Assembly: GCA_001778695.1 (NCBI GenBank)
Contig: MFHU01000017.1
Span: forward strand, 21,214-72,003
Reading direction: 5' to 3'
Source: Candidatus Giovannonibacteria bacterium RIFCSPHIGHO2_12_FULL_44_22
GTDB taxonomy: Bacteria > Patescibacteriota > Minisyncoccia > UBA11713 > 2-01-FULL-45-33
DNA length: 50,790 nucleotides
Shown here piece by piece: positions 30,597-38,372 of this stretch (positions are counted from its first letter, which is position 1; each line of letters begins with the position of its first letter). The position numbers and the translations under genes are program-made. The notes under the pieces were generated by a model that was given only the letters and a program-made list of their open reading frames with translations, did not search any database and was not told the origin of the DNA.

Positions 30597-30974
30597 TTAT
30601 AATAGTATTCTATCAATGTCCTGTTCAATTGTTAAAAAATTTTCTTCAGATTTTATAATATACCCTCGCACCCCTAAAGCTATACCCTCACTGATCTTTT
30701 CCGTATCATCTAAATTAGAAACAATTAAAATAGGAATTGGCAACTCACCCGTTTGATTACCCGTCTGTATTTTTTTTAAAAATTCAATCCCGTTCATTTT
30801 CGGCATTTTCAGATCGAGTATAATTAAATCCGGCTTTATTTCATTTGTTTTTAATAACCCCTCTTCGCCGTCATAAGCCGCAAAAATTTTGTATTTTTTG
30901 GACAATAAACCAATCAATAATCGTGAAAAATCTCGGTCATCATCTATGATAAGTATCTTTTTCATATTATTCAA
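30597..30974 (-). CDS. Response regulator, receiver domain only
   Basis: The 125-aa protein is a stand-alone receiver domain: acidic pocket IIDDDRDF, phosphoacceptor Asp in DLIILDLKMPKMNG, switch Ser in ILIVSN and Lys in YIIKSEE. There is no output domain, so it probably signals by protein contact. It overlaps the upstream histidine kinase gene by 8 nt. Start could also be the ATG at 30965 (MKKILIID). Confidence 0.92.
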   Translation of the reverse strand: MNNMKKILIIDDDRDFSRLLIGLLSKKYKIFAAYDGEEGLLKTNEIKPDLIILDLKMPKMNGIEFLKKIQTGNQTGELPIPILIVSNLDDTEKISEGIALGVRGYIIKSEENFLTIEQDIDRILL

Positions 30975-32745
30975 AGGGTATCATAAAGTAAAAAATACTA
31001 CCAACCTTCTCTTTTGAAATAGCGCCGACTGTTCCTTTATGCGCTTCTATTAGGGCTTTCGCAATAGAAAGCCCGAGTCCGGTTCCCTTTTTCCCATCCA
31101 AAGAAGCGGGGTAGAGTTGTTTGAATTTACCAAAAAGCTGGCTTATACTTTCAAGCGCTATGCCTATGCCGGTGTCATAAACGGCTATCGCAATCGCATT
31201 TGGGTAGTCTCGCGCCAAATCCGCGTTAATAGGAATTCCGGAGGAAACCCCGAGTGTTAAAAACTCATCGCTCAAAGAAAATCCTTTCTTATGCAAGAAA
31301 GCTATAATCTTAACCTCCCCTCCGCTTTTGGTGAATTTTAAAGCGTTGGAAATAAAATTATTTAAAACCTGCTGTATTGCCCGCGGATCAAGCCGCAACG
31401 CATCCGGCAGATCATTGCCGAATAGCGGATTCAATTTAATGCCTGCATCTTTGGCGGCTAACTCATAAAAGGAGATTCTGTTATTAATAATATCCTTAAT
31501 ATCCGCCGCTTCAAGCCTTATTTCGAATTTTCCGGCTTCAAGCTTCGCTAAATCCAAGATATCGTTGACTAAATCAAGCATGCGGGAAGCGTTTTGATAA
31601 ACCATCTGCAAATATTCCTGCGTATTCGCGCTGTTAACATCCGTCTCTTTATTTCGCAAAAGCTCGCTAATTTTTTTAATTCCGTCTAGCGGAGAGCGAA
31701 GTTCATGCACTATCATTGAAGTAAAATCCTTTCTGATGCGTTCAAGTTCAATCTCGTGCGTAATATCATGAAAAATCACAACGCCGCCCAAGACCTCCCC
31801 GGCTTTAAGGGAATATTTGTTTAAAACTGGAAATGTGAAAATTTGGAAAAATTTATCATTGATTAAAATTTTATCCAAAATATAAGACTTGTTAAGTTTG
31901 ACGCTTTCTTCCAGTTTTCCGCGAATATCAAATGTATTGCCGAGTTTGTCTATAAAATCAAAGATTGTGACTTCATTTTTCCCCTGCCAGCCGATTATAT
32001 TTTTCGCGGATGGATTCACGACCATAACGCGATAGTCTAAATCGGTCATAACCACGCCGTCCGCCATACTTTCTACCATGGCATTTAATTTGCTTTGCTC
32101 TGTTTTTACAACCTCTTGCAGTTTGGTTACAGCTTTAGAAGCTTGGCTCGTAATTTTATATAAAATTGTCATTTCCTCTTCTTTATACAATCCAGCTTTC
32201 GTATCGGACACTGTTAAAACGCCGACAACTCTATCTCCTATAGCCAATGGAATGTTGAAAAACGAGCGCACGGGCTCCTCAACTTCATCAACAATAATAG
32301 CTCCGGATAAAATCTCATTGACCTGTTCTCGCTTGAATTCTTTTTCTAAAAGGGCGGATAGCGATTTCAACATCCTGTCGCGCACTTCATCTATGAATCC
32401 GCGGTGCACGGATTTTTCCAAATGAACCTTAAAAAGCACTTTTTCAGGCTCAATGAGCATATAGGAAACCGCGCTATATTCAATAAATTGGTGAAGCGAC
32501 CCCGTGATTACATCAACAATTTGATGGACATCCAGAGAATATCCGACTCGATCACCTAATTCTTTTAAAATAGCTAATTCATACATTCTCTGGTGCATCT
32601 TACTTTCGCGATCTTCCAATTCCGCGCGGCGTACTTCAAACTGGGCGCGTACTTTGCGTTCACGCCTATACAAAAACAATCCAACCGCAAAAGCGGATGA
32701 AATTAACAAAAGAAACACAATAATACCTGCCGTTTCAGCAAACAT
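30967..32745 (-). CDS. Membrane sensor histidine kinase with GAF and PAS domains
   Basis: Order: one TM helix (~5-28), a coiled linker, a GAF-like domain (~60-205), a PAS domain (~220-340), HisKA with the phospho-His in MIVHELRSPLDGI, and HATPase with N-box NNFISNALKFTKSGG, G1 DTGIGI and G2 GTGLGLSIAK. It should autophosphorylate and pass phosphate to the receiver protein encoded next. The ligand is unknown. Confidence 0.93.
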   Translation of the reverse strand: MFAETAGIIVFLLLISSAFAVGLFLYRRERKVRAQFEVRRAELEDRESKMHQRMYELAILKELGDRVGYSLDVHQIVDVITGSLHQFIEYSAVSYMLIEPEKVLFKVHLEKSVHRGFIDEVRDRMLKSLSALLEKEFKREQVNEILSGAIIVDEVEEPVRSFFNIPLAIGDRVVGVLTVSDTKAGLYKEEEMTILYKITSQASKAVTKLQEVVKTEQSKLNAMVESMADGVVMTDLDYRVMVVNPSAKNIIGWQGKNEVTIFDFIDKLGNTFDIRGKLEESVKLNKSYILDKILINDKFFQIFTFPVLNKYSLKAGEVLGGVVIFHDITHEIELERIRKDFTSMIVHELRSPLDGIKKISELLRNKETDVNSANTQEYLQMVYQNASRMLDLVNDILDLAKLEAGKFEIRLEAADIKDIINNRISFYELAAKDAGIKLNPLFGNDLPDALRLDPRAIQQVLNNFISNALKFTKSGGEVKIIAFLHKKGFSLSDEFLTLGVSSGIPINADLARDYPNAIAIAVYDTGIGIALESISQLFGKFKQLYPASLDGKKGTGLGLSIAKALIEAHKGTVGAISKEKVGSIFYFMIPFE

Positions 32746-32763
32746 ATTATACCGATTTACTTA

Positions 32764-33159
32764 TTAATTCAAAACTTTTGCGAGGAGCTCTTTGCGAGTC
32801 TTGTAGAAAGTAACTGCCATTAATGAAGCGAAAACTGTTTCCGCAACATCTCCAAATCCTCCGATGTGTAGGATTTTTAGGCCAGAAAGCGTTCCGTAGA
32901 CCTCCAGTACTGCAAATGCAAGCGATGCCATTGCCAACATATTCCATGTTTTTTCAAGCGAACCTCCTTGCGACAAAGCTGCCAGCTTCACTGCAAAAAA
33001 AGCGCCGAAAAGCGCCAAGATTAAATTTAATCCTTCTAAGCCAATCTCCAAATTTTCCGGGATAAGCGAAAAATCGTATAAATAGCCGCTTTCTCCGGCC
33101 GCCAAAAGCATAATTGGCATAGCGAGCAAAAGCGCCCCAAAAATTATTTTATTTTTCAT
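32764..33159 (-). CDS. Four-helix membrane protein upstream of the histidine kinase
   Basis: 131 aa with a signal-like first helix (IIFGALLLAMPIMLLAAG) and about three more TM helices (LNLILALFGAFFAVKLAAL, WNMLAMASLAFAVLEVYGTL, GGFGDVAETVFASLMAVTFY). The helix pattern resembles membrane sensory modules seen before histidine kinases. It sits 18 nt upstream of the kinase and likely belongs to its operon; function inferred only from context. Confidence 0.6.
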   Translation of the reverse strand: MKNKIIFGALLLAMPIMLLAAGESGYLYDFSLIPENLEIGLEGLNLILALFGAFFAVKLAALSQGGSLEKTWNMLAMASLAFAVLEVYGTLSGLKILHIGGFGDVAETVFASLMAVTFYKTRKELLAKVLN

Positions 33160-33187
33160 ATTTTTGATTTTAAGATTAATTCTAAAA

Positions 33188-33463
33188 CTAATTATTAACG
33201 CTGACTTTGATTTCAGGATATTTGCTCATAATGGTTCCTACTATATTTTTTACGATAAGACCAGATAAACTCACGTATTCATCAATGAGCTTCTTTAATA
33301 CTTGCTGTGGATCGCCGTCTATCGCAGTAACGGCGCCGTCGTTTTCCACAGATATCTCTTTTATATTGCGCGCCTTTAAGACAGCGATATCCGGACCTAA
33401 TATGACGATTTGCTTCTTTATTATTTCAGTTAAAAGTTCTTTGTATTGTTCTGATGTAGCCAT
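33188..33463 (-). CDS. Hypothetical 91-aa protein, first gene of the two-component operon
   Basis: A small alpha/beta protein (KKQIVILGPDIAVLKARNIKEI...LIDEYVSLSGLIVKNIVGTI). No family recognised; it could be a cytoplasmic sensor or adaptor for the neighbouring kinase. Spacing to the membrane protein gene is 28 nt. Confidence 0.55.
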   Translation of the reverse strand: MATSEQYKELLTEIIKKQIVILGPDIAVLKARNIKEISVENDGAVTAIDGDPQQVLKKLIDEYVSLSGLIVKNIVGTIMSKYPEIKVSVNN

Positions 33464-33603
33464 AAACTTTAATTTATAATTTTATTTTTAATTTTCGACC
33501 TTATGCTATTATACCACGCTACGCATATATAGGCATTGTGAACAATTTTATACCGATAGTCGTATTTTGTAAATTCTTTGAGTTCTGCTATTATTTGATT
33601 TAA

Positions 33604-34821
33604 ATGCTTGATATAAAATTCATCAGAGAAAATAAGGATCTAATCAAAGAAGCGGCTAGGAAGAAGCACGTGAAAGTTGATATTGACCGGATTTCGGCAA
33701 TTGATGAAAAAAGGCGGGCGTTGATTCAAGAAGTAGACGCGCTAAGGCAGGAACATAAAAAATTTACCGGAGTTTCGGATGAAGCCAAAATCTCAAAAGA
33801 TAAAATTTCCCATAAAGAATTTGAGCTGAAGGCGGTTGAGGATGAATTTAATGAATTGATGCTTCAAGTGCCAAACGTGCCAGACCCATCGGTGCCGGAA
33901 GGAGAATCTGACGCGGAAAATCAGGAAATTAGAAAGGTAAGAGAACCTAAAAAATTTTCCGGCCAAGATTATCTTTCCATTATGAAGCGGTTAGATATGG
34001 TGGATTTGGAGCGCGGAGTAAAAGTCTCTGGATTTCGCGGATATTTTTTAAAAAATGAAGGAGCGCTACTCTCTTTAGCTCTTTGGCACTTTGTGTTTGA
34101 TTTTTTGGTAAAAAAAGGGTTTGCGCCTTTTTTGGCTCCGGTTTTAATAAGAAGAGAAAATATGGTCGGCACAGGCTGGTTCCCGCAAGTTGAAGAGGAT
34201 ATTTATAAAACGCAGGATGATCTTTATCTTTCCGGCACCGCCGAAGTGCCGATGATGGGCTACCACGCGGACGAAATTTTAAAAGAAGAAGACCTTCCAA
34301 AAAAATACGTGGCATTTTCCCCTTGTTATAGAAGAGAGGTCGGGTCTTACGGTAAAGATACGAAGGGTATTTTTCGGGTTCATGAATTTTATAAAATTGA
34401 GCAAGTGGTGCTTTGCAGGGCTGATCATCAGGAATCAGTAAAGTGGCATGAAGAACTTACAAAAAATTCGGAAGAAATTATGCAAGCGTTGGAAATTCCT
34501 TACCGCGTAGTGATAAATTGCGGAGGCGATTTGGGGTTGGGGCAGGTCAAAAAATACGATATTGAGGGCTGGATCCCATCGGAGGGTCGGTACCGCGAAA
34601 CACATTCGGCGTCTTATTTTCATGATTTTCAAGCCAGGCGCCTTAATATAAAATATAAAGATAACGCCGGGAAAATTCATTTTATTCATTCCCTAAACAA
34701 CACCGCCATCGCCACGCCCAGAATCTTGGAAGCTTTTTTGGAAAATAATCTGCGGGAAGACGGCTCCATAAAAATTCCGGAGGCTCTGCAAAAATATTAT
34801 GGAGCTCGCGGATTATTATAA
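33604..34821 (+). CDS. serS: Seryl-tRNA synthetase
   Basis: The 405-aa enzyme has the N-terminal two-helix coiled arm that grips the tRNA-Ser variable arm (~25-100) and the class II core: GTAEVPMMGYHADEI, motif 2 CYRREVGSYGKDTKGIFRVHEFYKIEQ, motif 3 region NTAIATPRILEAFLEN. TATTAT at 33589-33594 with TTGTAA upstream would give a nearly leaderless mRNA. Confidence 0.95.
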   Translation: MLDIKFIRENKDLIKEAARKKHVKVDIDRISAIDEKRRALIQEVDALRQEHKKFTGVSDEAKISKDKISHKEFELKAVEDEFNELMLQVPNVPDPSVPEGESDAENQEIRKVREPKKFSGQDYLSIMKRLDMVDLERGVKVSGFRGYFLKNEGALLSLALWHFVFDFLVKKGFAPFLAPVLIRRENMVGTGWFPQVEEDIYKTQDDLYLSGTAEVPMMGYHADEILKEEDLPKKYVAFSPCYRREVGSYGKDTKGIFRVHEFYKIEQVVLCRADHQESVKWHEELTKNSEEIMQALEIPYRVVINCGGDLGLGQVKKYDIEGWIPSEGRYRETHSASYFHDFQARRLNIKYKDNAGKIHFIHSLNNTAIATPRILEAFLENNLREDGSIKIPEALQKYYGARGLL

Positions 34822-35575
34822 AAAAAGAAGAAGGCGGCAATTTATCGGCAAAGCTGTTATTTTTGGCTGGGGATTGTTATTGATTTTCTTTTTGGTTTGG
34901 GGATTTTTTTGGATACCGTATTTGCGAGTGGCGAATATTAAAGTAGAGGGCTATCAGGATGAAAATAGCGTAAAAATCGCTCTCGCGGATTATTTATCTT
35001 CACGCGGTAAATTTTTTCTGCCGCAAAATAATTTTTTTCTGCTAAACATTGGAGATGTCAAGCGAATTTTAAAAGAAAAAGGATTTGATCTGCAGGATGT
35101 AAGCAAGCAAATTCCCAACACACTTTTAATCCGTTTTATTTCAATGCCTTCGCTTTTTATTTTCTGCCAAGATAAAAGCTCCTGTTTTTACGTTAACAGC
35201 TCTGGCGTTTTGGGTGAGCGTGCTCCGCGTTTCAGCGAAAGCCCATTGCTAGAATTAGCAATCGCGGAGCAAATCTTCCCTAAAATAGGCGACCAAATTT
35301 TTTCGGAACAACAGGCCAGATTTTTGGGAGTGTTTCTTGATTCTCTAAAAAATTTAAATTTGGCGCTCTCAAAAATAGAAATCTCTGGAAACAAAGACAT
35401 CAAAATATTTACAAAAGAAGGATGGCATATTTTAACTTCATCGGATCTTGACGCGGACCGCGTTTCCCAAGATCTGCAATTGCTCATCTCTCAAAAAATC
35501 GCCGACAATCGCTCGCGACTAGAATACATAGACATGCGTTTTCCGAATAAGGCATTTTATAAATTGAAAAATTAG
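34799..35575 (+). CDS. ftsQ: FtsQ/DivIB-like POTRA division protein
   Basis: The 258-aa protein has a basic head (KKRRRRQF), one TM helix (AVIFGWGLLLIFFLVWGFFWI) and a POTRA-type segment (LRVANIKVEGYQDENSVKIALADYL). FtsQ links early and late divisome proteins. The gene overlaps serS by 23 nt and meets the convergent glycosyltransferase gene tail to tail. Confidence 0.75.
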   Translation: MELADYYKKRRRRQFIGKAVIFGWGLLLIFFLVWGFFWIPYLRVANIKVEGYQDENSVKIALADYLSSRGKFFLPQNNFFLLNIGDVKRILKEKGFDLQDVSKQIPNTLLIRFISMPSLFIFCQDKSSCFYVNSSGVLGERAPRFSESPLLELAIAEQIFPKIGDQIFSEQQARFLGVFLDSLKNLNLALSKIEISGNKDIKIFTKEGWHILTSSDLDADRVSQDLQLLISQKIADNRSRLEYIDMRFPNKAFYKLKN

Positions 35576-37263
35576 AATTTATAAATAAAAATCGAGCTTC
35601 CGCCCCGAGCAATCGGGGTTTTATTTTTGAGCCAGGAATACGCATCTTCCGGTTTTATTTTTATGTCGCCGATTGGTTTGGCTTGGTTGCCGATTAATGA
35701 ATTAAGCGATACGGCAAAATAAGAATCTTTTGGCGGTGGGCCAAATGACGACCACCAACCTTCGTATCCGTTTCCTAAATAATAATGTGGTGAACCTCCT
35801 CCAAAGTAATCTAAATATATTTTCTGAATATGATTTTTTTCTCTCCATTTGGCTAATCGCCTTAAATCCTGCCCCCAGTCGTAGTTTGAATCTGTCGCAA
35901 TTTTATAACCATTTTGCAATCCTCTGCCCAATTCATTGTAGTAAGAAAGATAATATGGGAAAGTAAAAATAACTTCCGCAAGCATCCAAACCATTATGAG
36001 GGCCGTAAAAATATGCTGTTTAAAATTTACAATTCCCAGCGCAACAAGCAAATAAATAAACGGGAAAGTTGGCAAAACATGCCGGACGCCAATGTTTAAT
36101 GGATTTAAAATAGAAGAAAGCCAGTAAAAGATTATAAAAACTATCGCGGCGATAACGTAAAAATTTTTCTGTTTCCAGATTTTCTCTTTGGTGCTCGTAA
36201 AAATAGCGATTAATGCTAAAAGATATAGTCCCAGTTGTTCTTTGACCAAAGTCAAGATTGGGAAATAAGACCACCAGCCTTTGGAGGAAACTTCGCCCAT
36301 AAAATAAGCTGTGTTCCCACCGGCCGTCCGTCGGGCTACCATCAAAAATCCATAAAAATACTGTCCCAGCGGACGCGTCAGACTATGCTCTACCAGCCAA
36401 AAATCCAGTTTAGCTAGAGACGGATATTTATAGTCGGAAAGAATATAACGGACGTCTTTGATTTGCTGGTCCATCGGATAATTCCACACTTGCCAAATGT
36501 AAACAAAATAAATCACGGCAAATCCAACAAGGCCAATTAAAAAAATCTGGCCGATGAGCTCAGCAAATTCGTAAGTAATTTTGGAGTATTTAAACCAAAT
36601 CCAAAGAAAACCTAAAATTAGATAAAGTGGAGCGAGCAAGAACAATGAAAATTTAAATAAATTAACCAGACCAAAAATAAGTCCGCAATAAATAAGAGAT
36701 TTTTTATCACGCCGCTCCAAAAATTTTAAAAAGAAAATAATTCCCAAAAAAAATCCGAGCGCCGCGCCAATATCAGTCGTCACAAACCTTGAATGCGCCA
36801 AAAAAGTGGGGGAGGTGGCGTAGAAAAATAAAGTCAGAAGCGCGGCTTTATCGCCGAAATTTTTGCGCGCCCACCAAAAAATCAGCCAGCCGAAAAGAAT
36901 CGCCAACAGCATAAATGGCAGCCGCGACCAAAAAAGAATCCGGTCTGCGTTGTTGCCGGCTTCATATAGAAGATAATTGCCGGTGGTCCATTGGCGGTCG
37001 TTGACGTTTTCCATCGTCCAAAATGGCTGTACCGTGATATTTCCTTTCAAGTTTAAAAATATAAGCGGCAACGCGGCCAGGTTTTTTAAAAGTGGGGGAT
37101 GCTCTGGGTTTAATCTGCCATCTTTAAGCATAAGCGAAGTGTATCCAGCCGGAATATGCGCCACTTCGTCAAAAATCGCAGAATCGTTCCATGACGAACC
37201 GAGCATTAGTCCAAACATCACAACCAGCATCAAAACGGCCAAAGTATTCGCAAATTTATCCAT
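35572..37263 (-). CDS. GT-C membrane glycosyltransferase (GT39/PMT-like), copy 1
   Basis: The 563-aa protein has ~10 TM helices and the typical first loop (IFDEVAHIPAGYTSLMLKDGRLNPEHPPLLKNLAALPL) with Asp-Glu and HPPL motifs of dolichyl/undecaprenyl-phosphate-sugar transferases. It probably transfers sugars to surface polymers or proteins outside the membrane. Donor and acceptor unknown. A second, only distantly similar GT-C gene lies at 38373-39917. Confidence 0.82.
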   Translation of the reverse strand: MDKFANTLAVLMLVVMFGLMLGSSWNDSAIFDEVAHIPAGYTSLMLKDGRLNPEHPPLLKNLAALPLIFLNLKGNITVQPFWTMENVNDRQWTTGNYLLYEAGNNADRILFWSRLPFMLLAILFGWLIFWWARKNFGDKAALLTLFFYATSPTFLAHSRFVTTDIGAALGFFLGIIFFLKFLERRDKKSLIYCGLIFGLVNLFKFSLFLLAPLYLILGFLWIWFKYSKITYEFAELIGQIFLIGLVGFAVIYFVYIWQVWNYPMDQQIKDVRYILSDYKYPSLAKLDFWLVEHSLTRPLGQYFYGFLMVARRTAGGNTAYFMGEVSSKGWWSYFPILTLVKEQLGLYLLALIAIFTSTKEKIWKQKNFYVIAAIVFIIFYWLSSILNPLNIGVRHVLPTFPFIYLLVALGIVNFKQHIFTALIMVWMLAEVIFTFPYYLSYYNELGRGLQNGYKIATDSNYDWGQDLRRLAKWREKNHIQKIYLDYFGGGSPHYYLGNGYEGWWSSFGPPPKDSYFAVSLNSLIGNQAKPIGDIKIKPEDAYSWLKNKTPIARGGSSIFIYKF

Positions 37264-37359
37264 AGTTTTAGTTTAATCCAAAAAACTTCAATATAAAAAT
37301 TGGGTTTGACGTGTTAAATTACTTATGATATTTTAGCAACAGAGAAAGGAGGATAGTAT

Positions 37360-37596
37360 ATGTGGGAAGAAAAAACGCTATACGCGGTATTTTTCAACAG
37401 GCATCACAGGCGTTGCGGTTTTAGAACGGTGCTCGAGAGAGATTATTTTATGAAAGAGGGCATTGAGCAGGAAACAGAAAATAGAAAGGTTTCAAAATAT
37501 CGCGTGTACAAAGAACATCTGCGCCAATACGTTCAGGAGAAAGGTTACGACGCGAAAGTTACCCGCGCGCTGTACCTAAACCAAGAGGCTACGTAA
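37360..37596 (+). CDS. Hypothetical 78-aa protein
   Basis: Strong SD (AAAGGAGGA) before ATG 37360. The product is basic and His/Arg-rich near the N-terminus (FFNRHHRRCGFRTVLERDYFM) and helical afterwards. No family recognised. It stands alone between divergent glycosyltransferase and the remnant at 37608-37667, whose sequence may double as its terminator. Confidence 0.5.
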   Translation: MWEEKTLYAVFFNRHHRRCGFRTVLERDYFMKEGIEQETENRKVSKYRVYKEHLRQYVQEKGYDAKVTRALYLNQEAT

Positions 37597-37607
37597 GCAT
37601 ATCGATT

Positions 37608-37667
37608 TTATCTTCTTAGAACCACGAATCCCGGGCTTATATCCAAACGGAGGCCTGGGATTTTTTT
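37608..37667 (-). pseudogene. Remnant of a glycosyltransferase C-terminus
   Basis: Minus-strand reading gives KIPGLRLDISPGFVVLRR and a TAA stop. The complete gene at 38373-39917 ends KIPNLRLDISPGFVVLKNY. Only the last ~18 codons are left; DNA identity is modest while the protein match is high, so it was once a coding paralogue. On the plus strand AATCCC...GGGATTTTTTT also forms a terminator-like hairpin for the 37360 gene. Confidence 0.65.
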
Positions 37668-37700
37668 ATTTTTTTAGAATTGATTAATAAAATCAGTTGT

Positions 37701-37736
37701 CTATACAACCTTTAACGATCGTGTAAAAGTGTATAG
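37701..37736. promoter_or_regulatory. Palindromic operator upstream of the PaaX/Cas2-like regulator
   Basis: A 36-bp dyad: outer arms CTATACA and TGTATAG, inner palindrome ACGATCGT flanked by TTTA/GTAAA. A near copy of the same length and arms lies at 38295-38330 after the gene. It overlaps the likely promoter (TATAGT near 37732). Confidence 0.75.
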
Positions 37737-37765
37737 TATGCTAATATTAGAAATAGTATGAAAAT

Positions 37766-38287
37766 ATGAGTAAATTAAATCTTACTAAATTAGTGTTAAA
37801 AACCATCGACGATTTGGGTATTGCGACCTTAGATTCTTTCTTCCCTAAAAAGTATCCACAAGTGAGAGCGTGGAGGCAACTTTTAGGATTAGATTCGGAT
37901 TATCAATTTAAGCGCCAAACTTTTTCAGTCATTTTAACTAGATTGCAAAAACAAGGCCTAGTAGAGAGAAAAAGTAATAAATGGGGGATAACGAATTTTG
38001 GCAAAAAATTTATCAAAAATATAAAAAAAATTAATGCGCCTACTCTCCCTAAAAAAGATGGGGTTTTAAGGCTTGTAATATTTGATGTTCCAGAGCGTGA
38101 GCGGAGAAAACGCGATTGGCTAAGATTAGAATTGATCGCCTGTGATTTTAAGCCGCTACAGAAAAGCGTGTGGATTGGAAATCGGCCGTTACCTCAAGAT
38201 TTTTTAGAAAATTTAGCTGAATTAAATTTATTACCAAATATTCATATTTTCACAGTACAAAACAAGGGCACTATAAACATTAATTAA
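37766..38287 (+). CDS. PaaX-like regulator with Cas2-like C-terminal domain
   Basis: The 173-aa protein has an N-terminal winged helix (~20-85; RQTFSVILTRLQKQGLVERKSNKWGITNFGKKFI) and a C-terminal ferredoxin-like domain (DGVLRLVIFDVPERERRKRDWLRLELIACDFKPLQKSVW), the arrangement of PaaX/Cas2-like repressors common in Patescibacteria. It probably binds the twin palindromes that flank it and controls itself. It lies alone between a glycosyltransferase remnant and the intact glycosyltransferase. Confidence 0.82.
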   Translation: MSKLNLTKLVLKTIDDLGIATLDSFFPKKYPQVRAWRQLLGLDSDYQFKRQTFSVILTRLQKQGLVERKSNKWGITNFGKKFIKNIKKINAPTLPKKDGVLRLVIFDVPERERRKRDWLRLELIACDFKPLQKSVWIGNRPLPQDFLENLAELNLLPNIHIFTVQNKGTININ

Positions 38288-38294
38288 AACGCGT

Positions 38295-38330
38295 CTATAC
38301 AAATTTATACGATCGTGTGTAAATGTATAG
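38295..38330. promoter_or_regulatory. Second palindromic operator, downstream of the regulator
   Basis: CTATACA...ACGATCGT...TGTATAG, 36 bp, same spacing as the copy at 37701-37736. It starts 8 nt after the regulator's stop and precedes an AT-rich stretch (TATAGTTATAATTT). Confidence 0.75.
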
Positions 38331-38372
38331 ATAGTATATAGTTATAATTTATTATTTTAGCTCCTGTAGATT

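Noticed and set aside
37701-38330. CRISPR array or Cas2 gene
   Set aside because: Only two repeat copies about 600 bp apart flank one gene; the Cas2-like domain is fused to a winged helix as in PaaX-type regulators, and no spacers or other cas genes exist.
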